A stretch of DNA of 64,000 nt from Tipula vernalis (Eukaryota > Arthropoda > Insecta > Diptera > Tipulidae): NCBI GenBank assembly GCA_958295665.1, contig OY282558.1:336013106-336077105 (forward strand), written 5' to 3'. Of this stretch, positions 21,142 to 31,425 are shown in pieces. A program made the position numbers and the translations under genes. The notes under the pieces are model-generated. The model was not told where the DNA came from and searched no databases. It was given only the letters and a program-made list of their open reading frames with translations. How positions within the stretch are numbered: the stretch's first letter is position 1; each line of letters opens with the position of its first letter.

Positions 21142-22840
21142 GTAAGTATTTCTTTTTTGTTATACATACATTTATAATATTATTATAAAATGGTTTTTTT
21201 CATTATTATGTTAAAATTTTATGATCACGTATTAAGTTGAAAACTTTGTTTACTCTATGAAATAATAACTAGGTTTAAACAAAAAGTTTTACTTATTTGA
21301 GTGTAATCACAAAATCTTAACATAATCAGAAAAATAATATTTTAAAAGTTTTTGGTTGTTGTTTTATTCATAAATTGTTGTACAACATTTTGTGCTTAGC
21401 ATAAAAGAATATTATGTACAGGGTGAAGTATTTCAAAAAGTGTAATAAACAAAACAGATAAAGAAAATATATTCTAATTAGCAGTCATTTGCAAAATTTT
21501 ACCAGAACTTTCTTTATTCGACATGAATAGTGAAATTATTTTAATTAAGAATAGTTTGTATTTAGCCTGAACAAACAATAATATATGCATTATGAGCGCT
21601 CTTGGAGGTATCTGATATAACCATCAACTAATGGTGGACTAAAAGTTGAATTATCATTTTACCAGGTATTGTAATTAGGCTATACCACCCTTCACGAATT
21701 TTTGTTGTTCTAGATCTTTCCCAACTATAAGCTTTTATATGCTTATACGTTATGCGTTAATCGACCAATTGACGCTCTGCTCTTTAGATTCATTCAATTT
21801 AGAAAATTATAAATTTAAATAAAGGTCGAGATAAAATTTCCTTTTATGACTGACTAGAGAAGTTTTAGTTTAACTAATCAATAATCTGCCTTTGATATTA
21901 TTTAACTAATCAAAAATCTTCAATCAAAAGAACAAATAAGTTTTTTTCATATTCTTTGGTTTTTATATACGAATTATGATCGATCTTTTTAGTAGACCTT
22001 AAATCAAGGTTCTGATTTGTAAATATTGCCATAATATCAAAGTGCTATATGGTCTTACTACAATTTTGTGGTCATACTCTGTCAACGTACGTGCGTGTGA
22101 CCTCCGGAATTTTAGTAGCACTAAACAAGCCATATTTAAATAGTGTTAAAAACTAAATAAGCAATCCGGCAAACTATTTGCTAGATTTTAGAGGTTTCCT
22201 GGGTAAATTCCCTTAAACGCTTCCCCAACATGTTTTTTTCTGGCTTTCAAAACTGAACCAAATTTCTTTTCATTCTTATAAACTTAACTTGCCCACCCTT
22301 ACGGACGAGACTGGATGCGAACCAATCCAGAACTTTTTTTACTAAATGGTTCTTTACTAATTTCTTCAAAGCAATCTTTACTAAATGGTGAATTAACTAA
22401 CGGGGCATCATCTCGCTGAAAAATAAATCCGCGACCCATTTAGTTTAGATTAAACTATATCTAATAAATAAACTTAAACCTACTCATGAAATTATCCGAA
22501 CTAAAGGAATCTTTCGACTGAAAGCAGTAGGAAACAAAAAACCCGCACCATGAATGATTTACACAATGAGACCTTTCGAAGTTCGCGCCTATGTAGAGTT
22601 ATCCTCCCATGGCGTGTGTTTCCTGATGAACTTCAATCTTGCTTCCTTATGTCGTCCATGGTTTTTCGGGCGCGCTGTTGCCATGAGTCTGATCGCTGAT
22701 AAAATGAATTTTACGAACACGTTTTGTGGTAACTACTAACTTTAAACCAGCTTGAATTTGTGATCTTGACATCGACACATGTTCAGGCCAAGGGAATGGC
22801 CCGATTAAAAATAATCCGAATTGCGGGTTTATATTATGAC
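21142..22840. other. Start of long DGK intron, no gene seen
   Basis: AT-rich intron sequence starting with the donor GTAAGTATT. I see no convincing coding sequence or repeat structure. Open frames at 22554-22925 lack motifs. Confidence 0.6.
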
Positions 22841-23250
22841 TTGCGTTGCCGGATTTCCCGGGATTAGAGGGTTGTTCCCGGGAAAATAGGTCCCAAACTT
22901 CATAAATTAATTTGATTTTCTTCATAAATCCTGAGAATTTTTAATTTACAATTTTCGTTAATTTTTCCGAAAGAAAATTCAATTTTCTTAATTAATAGAA
23001 GCAGTGGTGTCCTATGTAAAATAATTTCTAAATGTTTCAAAATTGTTTTAATTTATTTAATTTTTTTTTTAAGATAAGTGGATGATTTTAAAATTTCCTT
23101 ATTAACTTTAATCTCAAAACTCCAATTTTACAAACGAAAGGCTATCAAAACCGCGATAAGAAAGTTGTTTCGAATAATGACCATAACAGTTGGAAGTTCA
23201 TCAAGATAAGGGAAAAATTGAAGCAGATGCTAAAGATCGCGATCATTTTA
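22841..23250. other. CCCGGGA-rich transposon-end fragment and flank
   Basis: At about 22845-22893 the sequence TTGCCGGATTTCCCGGGATT followed by AGAGGGTTGTTCCCGGGAAA closely resembles the region at 58393-58497 (AGAGGGTTTGTCCCGGGATT and TTTCCCGGGAAAA) upstream of the hAT transposase. It is probably a stray end or MITE of the same family. The rest shows nothing I can name. Confidence 0.4.
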
Positions 23251-23508
23251 GCTGCGTTTTTTTATTCGCTCCGGATAGCTGCTATCGAGAGCCGTCATAT
23301 AAAAAGTGGCTTCCGATAGCGCTCCGTATAAATAGGTAGAGCCAAATAGTTTTTATATGAAATTTTTGCTAAACAATTGAATTAAAAATGATAGTTTGAT
23401 GTTAAATAAGTTTAGTTTACCAATAAATAGCTCGTTAAATTTAAATTTAGTCGTAGAAAAATGACGGCTCTCGATAGCAGCTATCCGGAGCGAATAAAAA
23501 AACGCAGC
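23251..23508. repeat. Perfect 48 bp inverted repeat (hairpin element)
   Basis: 23251-23298 (GCTGCGTTTTTTTATTCGCT ... GAGAGCCGTCAT) is exactly complementary to 23461-23508, separated by 162 bases. Perfect long arms in otherwise decayed intron DNA suggest a recent MITE or fold-back insertion. There is no coding sequence inside. Confidence 0.85.
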
Positions 23509-23521
23509 TTTTATTACACCT

Positions 23522-23773
23522 GGGGGCCTATTCTCGAATTTCACATCCATTTTCCACATGTGGACATCTGTCAAAGTTCACAAAAAAACGTTCGAAATTT
23601 GTAATTCGTGTATAAAACACATGCGGCATTGACAGTTTCCTATATGGGGAATTTTTCCACATGCTTATACCCATTCGGAAATATTCCCTTAGTACCGAAA
23701 AAATTCAATTTTTATGAGTTTTGACAGATGTCCACATGTGGAAAATGGATGTGGAATTCGAGAATGGGCCCCC
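23522..23773. mobile_element. MITE with about 54 bp terminal inverted repeats
   Basis: The left arm, 23522-23575, starts GGGGGCCTATTCTCGAATTT and contains TTTTCCACATGTGGACATCT. The right arm, 23719-23773, is its reverse complement with only two clear mismatches. Total length is 252 bp with no gene. It lies 14 bases from the hairpin element before it. A target duplication is not clear. It is likely a non-autonomous DNA transposon. Confidence 0.8.
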
Positions 23774-24340
23774 TGCCTTGTATAATATTTCAATTTACCC
23801 AGTAAACCTTGAGGCATATTAATTTTTTTATTTAGTCTCATTTCGGTCTTACATTAGCCATTTGGCGAAAAGCAGGTCACAAATTTGTCATTTTGTTGAC
23901 TGCTTAGTCATAATCGTCATATATTGATCGTTTTGTTGACCACTAAGCCATAAGAAATCATATATAGGTATTCTATTTGATGTGAGGCTTTAAAAAGCCA
24001 TACATTTATTATTACTATGATTTAGAATAAATGAGAGATCATTATTTAACCATAAATTTGAACGGCCATTCATCGAATACACTGATACTATACTAGTATA
24101 AGGAACTTTACGATTTTTTTGTGACTATACTTTATTTCGATCACATTTATTAAGTTAAACAACTCAATATGTGATCGAAATAAAACTCAAGCGGGTTACA
24201 AATCACAAAAGGCTCATTAAGTATGGGACAATTTTTCTCAAACGTGGATAACAGAATAAACAATCCCTCAAGTTAGAAAAAATAAAAAAATTATAGAAAG
24301 TTTCAAAGACGTTTCCGTAAAATAGCTTTAAAAAAATTCC
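23774..24340. other. Non-coding spacer with a small hairpin
   Basis: No gene is seen. A 16 bp inverted pair, TTTATTTCGATCACAT at 24131-24146 and its complement at 24169-24184, could form a hairpin with a 22-base loop. Scattered GTCATATA-like words also occur around 23880-23970. Confidence 0.45.
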
Positions 24341-24357
24341 CAGCATTTAACAAAAAC

Positions 24358-26107
24358 GTGCAAAACAGGTTTAATGAGCAAGAAAATAGTTGGGAAATTG
24401 AAGCCTCGGCATTTGTTTATCCATTCACATCAGAGATAAATTATTTACCAATTCAGCCATCTTCGAGTACACAGCTTACTAATCATAGCAATGTTGGAGA
24501 ATGCTCTTATTCTCAAGATGACAGTACCAGTGATAATACAACTAGAGATGCTTTTAATAACAACGACTACGTTCATTATTTTAGCCCAGAAGAAATTACT
24601 ACTTCTGACGAAAACGAAATTAGTTATGATGATGATATTGAAAATGTGAATGACTTCTCTACGTGCTCTGGTACTCATGAAGATGATTTGCCGTTCAATG
24701 AGTTTTTGAAATCATGGACACAGAAATATAATATATCCCAAGCTGCTTTAAAACCATTAATCAAACAACTAAATAAAAGCTTTAAGCTTTAATAATAAAA
24801 GTTCACACTTTTATAAAAATAGAAGGTGGTGAATTTTGGCATCAGGGACTTGAGGTTTGTTTAAGAAGATATTTCTCAAATTTAAATTGACGGTTTGCCT
24901 ATTTTTAGAAGTTCCAAAGCTGAATTTTGGCACATATTATTCAATATTTTTGAAATACCAGAATTTCAACCGATGGTAATTGGGGTATTTAATGGACCTA
25001 GTAAACCAAAAAAAAAAAAAAAAGAGAAGAGTTTTTAAAACCATTTGTCGATGAAATAATTCCAATTCAAAAAATAGCATATTTTAATTCAAAGCATGGA
25101 TGTTGAAAATGCACCACAGTTGGAGAGTTTTCACATACCTCAATACAACAGTGTTTCACAATCAAAACGCTCCTTCTAGAACAGACGAAGGCTTTCGATC
25201 AAGAATATACGGCTTATACCATAATAACTATAAAACAAAACTACACGATGGTCCAATTTTCCGAATAGAAATGAAACCAATTACGTCACTCATTATTGCG
25301 AATTAGATCACTAGATATAATCGTAGGAGATCCATTGCATATTTTACATCTGGGGATTGTAAAACGGTATTTAGTGGCATTTAAAGACGGCAGTTTAGGT
25401 TATGGCACAAAGTGCGGGATTCAAAAACACTACAACTTATTAATGAGAAGTTGTTAAAAATTAAATTGCCTGAAAAGATACATCGCGGTGTTAGAGGTAC
25501 GGACGTTGTGGCTTTTTGGAAGGGAACCGAATTGGTTTCTTTTCTTAATTATACAGGCATAGTCGTTCTAAAAGAACACTTACCCATGGATGATTACTAC
25601 AATTTTGTGGTGTTGTCCTGTGCAGCTACAATTTTCTCTTCCAATTATTATAAAAATATTGACCATTGGGCAGGTCTTTATCGGAGCATTTTGTTGACAA
25701 CTATACGTGTCTGTATAACGAACGCTTGACATCAAACCCACACAATTTTTGTCTTGTCGCAGATGAGGTTGAACGTTTTGGACCAATGTCGACAATTTCA
25801 ATTGGTTCAATTAGCAAACAGGCTATCAGAAATAACTAATCGTGCCGTTCATCAAATTTCAACGAAAAATTGTCCAATTTTTAAATGTCCTTTAAAAATT
25901 AATGAAGTCAATACCAAAAAATTTGTGTATATAAAATTAAAGGATAATTTCATTATAAGAAATAATTTTGAGGATAAATGGTTCCTGAATATGAACAAAG
26001 ACATCGTTGCGATGTAATATGGGATTAAAGTAAATGGAAAACCTTTCATTTATGGACATAAGATAAAATATCGGGATGACTTTTTGTTAGATCCCATAGA
26101 ATAGTCT
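24358..26107 (+). pseudogene. Insect transposase-like protein (CACTA/EnSpm-type guess), broken
   Basis: 24358-24789 encodes an acidic Asn/Ser-rich N-terminus ending FNEFLKSWTQKYNISQAALK. Later frames give LNVDGLPIF.SSKAEFWHILFNI (24880-24960), VENAPQLESFHIPQYNSVSQ and RTDEGFRSRIYGLYHNNYKT (25098-25230), FWKGTELVSFLNYTGIVVLK (25515-25575), LYNERLTSNPHNFCLVADEV (25712-25770) and FVYIKLKDN...DKWFLNMNKDIVAM to 26014. I recognise a family of uncharacterised insect proteins with a DUF4218-like late region, usually read as the transposase of a CACTA-like element; that class is a guess. At least five stops or frame changes make it dead. The convergent DUF4806 remnant at 27.3-28.8 kb probably belongs to the same element. 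Confidence 0.6.
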
Positions 26108-26357
26108 AATATTTTATACCATGAAAGCTAGTGAGTTTAGCACTAATGAAATGTATTCAATTGACGAAATATTTTGCAAGTTAGTAGCAATAAATAATGA
26201 AAATGATCACATTGTATTTATACTGCTGCAGCACACTGTGGACTAAAAAATTTAGGTTAAATCAATGTATTGTACATTTTACAATTTAAAATAAAATTAA
26301 AATTAATTCATTAACTCATTGAAGTATTTTATTTTTAATAAATATTCATATTTAAAT

Positions 26358-26975
26358 GGGGGCGAGTAGCTGGGACAGCAGAGACGCAACGATTTTAACA
26401 ACAACGTCAAGCAACACTACCTACAGTTAGTACAAATTTGGGTGACCGCATGGGAACATGATGATGGAACGAAATCTCGCCCCCCTCTCACAACCGCCGA
26501 TGGAAAAAATGGTGGAGGGAATAATAATACTTGTTTACGGCTTTTCAGAAAAAGAGTTTGCGGTACCAGGAAATTTGTGTTGTCATTGTGTCTTCTTACA
26601 GGTTGGAGCAGTAAGATGAACTTTAAAATTGTATTGTCTTGTGCTAAATAAATTACTAAAAAATATATTACTAACAAATTTACTAACTATCAAACTACTT
26701 AGGTGTCTGGAACCGGGTTGAGTCTTTGTTGCTAACATTCCTTTCCCATCCCTCGATCTTGTTATATGTAAAAAAAGGTGTACGACGGCGGCCTGGCCAG
26801 GGGCGGATATCACAACTCACTTATGTAGTTATCGATGTGACGCCTTTCTTTACGGGGTTTGGCTTCATGGAAGAATGGTGTCGTGTTGTGTAACATGGGT
26901 ATAGTGGTGTTGGTATTCGCATTTATAATACGGGAGACTTGCTTAATGCTTGATATCGCAATCAATCAATCAATC
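26358..26975 (+). mobile_element. 618 bp retroposon (SINE or truncated LINE) with (AATC)n tail
   Basis: The insertion is flanked by perfect 21 bp direct repeats, AATAAATATTCATATTTAAAT, at 26337-26357 and 26976-26996. It starts GGGGGCGAGTAGCTGGGACA and ends in CGC(AATC)4. A target duplication of this length with a simple-repeat 3' tail is the signature of target-primed reverse transcription, as in RTE-like LINEs and their SINEs. No reverse transcriptase is encoded. GGTGACCGCATGG and a GC-rich 5' end are unlike the surrounding AT-rich DNA. The host site is the spacer between two convergent transposon genes. The family is not identified. Confidence 0.85.
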
Positions 26976-27339
26976 AATAAATATTCATATTTAAATAATA
27001 AAAATTTTAATTCATTAAATAACTAACACTCATTTTCATTAATAATTAAATCAAATCAGCAGATTCAGCGGATTTAGTCATTTGCAGTTCGTTTGTGTTT
27101 TTTCCACAATTGGGCCTATTCCGGAGCGATTTCGTTTTCCAAATCATTTGATGTTCTATTAAAAATAAAAAAAATATTTAGATATTATTATGTTACTAGT
27201 TAACAGTTGTGATAAATATTGTGCTGGGTGATGTATAAATACTACTTGACCTAGAAGAAAAGATTTTCATTTTTATGAAATGATTCAAGATCAATAATTA
27301 TAAAACAAATATCACAATTGATTACGTACTGAGTATCGT

Positions 27340-28820
27340 CAAGCATCATTGTGATGATTTGAATCATACCACGTAAGCGTTGTGTCGATCTACGAACTAG
27401 TTTAGATTTTAGTCGTGCTTTAGAATTTCGTAGGTGCTTCTTTAAAAATTCTTCACACTGTGAAACCGATAATGTCTATAGGATCTGCTGCAAAAACAAC
27501 ATCGCACAATAATTTAATCATGTTGCTTTTGTCGTCAAATTTATATTTCGCCATTTGGCGTCCCGTTCCGGTCCAAGAGCAATCTACTAGGAACGAGCGC
27601 ATAAAAAGACGGTCTAGTATATCATAACATACCGTTCGCCCACTACCATTGCATTGGCCATTGAATTGTTTCAGTCGATTAAACTTAAAGAATAAAAAAT
27701 CGAAATATGTTTATTTTGAAATATAAATGACTGTTATGAAAATTAACTTTAAAAGAAAGTAAGCTTTTCTATGGCTAAACTAAACTGATTTTACTTACCA
27801 AACTTCTAAATAAGCTTAAATCATTTTTGATAGTGAATCTATTATCACAAAGCCGGGTAGGTCAGTTGGCGGTACTAACTGCCCGTTCGTAGATTGTATG
27901 TTTATAGATAAATCTTTCGGTAAGTTAAATTGCTCGAGCACAAGTTGTATTTTTGCTGATTCCTCCAACAAAGGCCTAAAAGTAGGCAAACTTAAATAAA
28001 GAGTCAAAAATTATTTGTAAATAAATATACTTTGCTGCTTCTCTCATTAAGTCAGGTAATTTTTTTATTTGGAGTTCTATGGAATCGATTCGTAGTTCCA
28101 ATCTTGAAATTTTGTTTGGCATGCTACCACTAAAAGATATAACCGTCTCCAAAATGTTTTGCAAAATTATCGCATTGCTACTTGTATCTTCCTGTATAGT
28201 AGAACCGCCAGTTGGCTGTTGTATGGGACATTGTTGCTCGGAATTAGCTGAGATGTTAGCTTCTCGTTGTGGCGTAAAATGATGTTACAATATATATATT
28301 TTACATGTTGAAGTTACAGTAGGGCCTAAAATACTTGAAACTGTTGGTACTATACTAATTTCAATTAATTGAATTTCTTACAATTAATGTCCGTGAGCTG
28401 AGATTTAAATGTTTTATTTAAAAGCCCACAGGATCTCATTCCACTAATTTTTCGTCTTTTTTTAATTTCTTGATGCTGTCCGTGTATCTGACAAATTGTC
28501 ATTTCTTCTTGAATTTTGGTAGCCACTTCAAATTTCAAATTTCGTCGTTTTATTTTACATTCATTATCTAATAACATAATTAAAAAAACAGTAAAATGCA
28601 AGTAAAACTATTCAAAAATATATTAAAAATTACCTTCCAACTAGGTTGTGGTACGCTTTCCGACTTACTTAATAACAATACAATAAATCAGTGCCATCAG
28701 CTTTGGCAGCTATCCCATCTACACACCCTGTTAAAAACTTAATCCAACCATTTTCCACCATCCAGTTGTTTGGAACTACCGTAAGGTATGGTTTCTTATT
28801 TTATGTCGTTTGTACGATGG
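27340..28820 (-). pseudogene. DUF4806-type transposon protein, broken
   Basis: Minus-strand pieces in order are: VVPNNWMVENGWIKFLTGC at about 28800-28740; a Lys-rich coiled-coil-like block with ATKIQEEMTICQ (28601-28365); KISRLELRIDSIELQIKKL (28164-28000); LPTFRPLLEES then NLPKDLSINIQS (28007-27816); and YKFDDKSNMIKLLCDVVFAA then, after a frame change, EEFLKKHLRNSKARLKSKLV followed by RLRGMIQIITMMLDD (27550-27345). The last two blocks are what I recognise as DUF4806. The gaps between pieces have splice-like or decayed sequence, so some breaks may be introns, but a frameshift inside the last domain shows it is dead. Convergent orientation to the transposase-like gene suggests a two-gene element. 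Confidence 0.6.
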
Positions 28821-28829
28821 AATACGCCA

Positions 28830-29974
28830 TATCTGTTATTATTTTAATGGCACACAAAAAAATTCAATAATCACTTATTGAAATATACAAGTGCCTGCTA
28901 ATTAATGCCTGCTGTTACACAAGTAATTTACTTTTGAAAGAAATACCTCACTTCAAATTAAAAACACTAATCGCTAGTGATTTTAAAAATTTTGAACAGT
29001 ACATCATAAGGGTTGTCACTTTATACATACTACAGACACAATTCTATCGGGATATACTCGTATTCCGTAATATTGTATGTAAATGTATTGTTGCATTTAT
29101 ATATCATTGATTTAACAAATTTTAATATTTGTAGCATATTTTAGAAGTGAAATTTGCAAAAATAAAAATATTAAATAAAATTGTCTTAATATACATAACA
29201 ACGTTAATGCCGTAGCACATTATGTTAAGAGGTATTTAATTCAAGTTCGCGTGAAGTATTTGCTAGATTATTCCTAAAAAAAGTTAGGAACGTTTTAGGA
29301 AAAACTTCACGAATTTGTGCACAAACGTGAAATTTTTCCTATTCCTAAATATTTGCGAGTGTATTTGTGTAAATAATATTCAAAAATTCATTTTAATTGG
29401 GCATTTTATTGGTTGTTTTATTTTTAACGGTTAATACGATTATTATTAATTTATTTGTAGTATTTTATTAATATTTTAGTATTAAAAGAAAAAGCACACT
29501 TGGAAACAAAGTAATCGGACCAAAAAAATAATGAAGTTGCTTCCATTAGGCATAAAAACCTCTTACATTTTTTCAAACAATTTCCACCTCATGCCTACAC
29601 ATTCTATTTTGAGCAGTGGCTCATTTACAATAAAATGTACAGTAAGAGGTGAAATAACTAAAAATTAACAATAATGAAAACATTAATAAAAATAATTTAA
29701 AAAGCTACGTATGGCCCCTCAATCACCCCACTAGAAAAATGATGACTTAAATAATCCTGCCGATTATAACCTTTTACGGAATTAGGAAGAAGTTAGAGGA
29801 ATAAACCCTACTAACCAGCAATTTCCTATAAAGATAACAAGGCTCCTTAGCTTTGAGAAGTTTAAAAATCAAAAGACAAATACACAAATTCTTATACAAT
29901 ATTTGGCATTTCAATTTTATAGTTTCCTGTTTTCCCTAAGCAGAGTTCAATTTAAAACAAAACTACTTTGAGTT
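28830..29974. other. Non-coding, with a short inverted repeat
   Basis: No gene is seen. Near 29250-29335 the words CGTGAAGTATTTG, TTCCTAAAAAAAGTTAGGAA and AAAACTTCACG form nested short inverted repeats, and GGAAAAACTTCACAA recurs at 31731. These may be pieces of a decayed MITE. Confidence 0.45.
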
Positions 29975-31425
29975 ATAGTATAGGATTGAACATTTCTGAA
30001 TTCATTTCACAATTTACTTCATTTCCAACCGCTGTTCCCGAAAAGCGCGCATTCTAACGGAGACCAATTATAAGTTGCTGTGGACCTATTCTAAAGGAAA
30101 ACCATACAGATTTTCCGAAATCTAGGGGAATAGGTAGTTAGGATTGAACATTTCTGAATTCGCTTCCACTATGGTTGTATATCGATTTTCCAAAATTTTC
30201 CTGCTGTTCCCGAAAAGCGCGCATTCTAACGGAGACCAATTATAAGTTGCTGTGGACCTATTCTAAAGGAAAACCATACAGATTTTCCGAAATCTAGAGG
30301 AATAGGTAGTTAGGATTGAACATTTCTGAATTCGCTTCCACTATGGTTGTATATCGATTTTCCAAAATTTTCCTGCTGTTCCCGAAAAGCGCGCTCACAA
30401 ACTCATAATTGGTTCCCGTTAGAGTGCGCGCTTTTCAGGAACAGCAGGAAAATTTTGGAAAAATCGGTATTCAATCATACTACGCGTGAATTCAGAAATG
30501 TTCAATCCTAACTACCTATTCTCCTAGATTTCGGAAAATCTGTATGGTTTTCCTTTAGAACAGGTCCACAGCAACTTATAATTGGTCTCCGTTAGAATGC
30601 GCGCTTTGCGGAAACAGCAGGAAAATTTTGGAAATTCGATATACAACCATAGTGGAAGCGAATTCAGAAATGTTTAATCCTAACTACCTATTCCCCTAGA
30701 TTTCGGAAAATCTGTATGGTTTTCCTTTAGAATAGGTCCACAGCAACTTATAGTTGGTCTCCGTTAGAATGCGCGCTTTTCGGGAACAGCAGGAAAATTT
30801 TGGAAAATCGATATACAACCATAGTGGAAGCGAATTCAGAAATGTTCAATCCTAACTACCTATTCCCCTAGATTTCGGAAAATCCGTATGATTTTCCTTT
30901 ATAGTAGGTCTACAGTAACTCATAATTGGTTCCCGTTAGAGTGCGCGCTTTTCAGGAACAGCAGGAAAATTTTGGAAAAATCGGTATACAATCATACTAC
31001 GCGTGAATTCAGAAATGTTCAATCCTAACTACCTATTCCCCTAGATTTCGGAAAATCTGTATGGTTTTCCTTTAGAACAGGTCCACAGCAACTTATAAAT
31101 GGTCTCCGTTAGAATGCGCGCTTTGCGGATACAGCAGGAAAATTTTGGAAAATCGATATACAACCATAGTGGAAGCGAATTCAGAAATGTTCAATCCCCT
31201 ATTCCCCTAGATTTCGGAAAATCTGTATGGGTTTCCTTTAGAATAGGTCCACAGCAACTTATAATTGGTCTCCGTTAGAATGCGCGCTTTTCGGGAACAG
31301 CAGGAAAATTTTGGAAAATCAATATACAACCATAGTGGAAGCGAATTCAGAAATGTTCAATCCTAACTACCTATTCCCCTAGATTTCGGAAAATCTATAT
31401 GGTTTTCCTTTTGAGTGGTTCTGTA
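29975..31425. repeat. Palindromic 172 bp satellite with trimeric higher-order repeat
   Basis: About two and a half units run one way (GGATTGAACATTTCTGAATT at 29983, 30141 and 30313). The array then flips near 30397 and six units run the other way (TTCAGAAATG at 30491, 30663, 30835, 31008, 31180 and 31346), spacing 172 bp. Within the flipped arm three unit types recur in order: A has CTTTTCAGGAACAGC, B has CTTTGCGGAAACAGC or its near-copy, C has CTTTTCGGGAACAGC. A recurs at 30431 and 30948, B at 30604 and 31121, both 517 bp apart. So this is a trimer higher-order repeat present twice. There is no coding sequence. Confidence 0.9.

Noticed and set aside
24131..24184. 16 bp hairpin as a terminator or transposon end
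   Set aside because: Isolated; no second terminal copy, no target duplication, and intrinsic terminators are not expected in this genome.
29975..31425. CRISPR-like array
   Set aside because: Units are contiguous 172 bp satellites with no unique spacers, in an insect genome.
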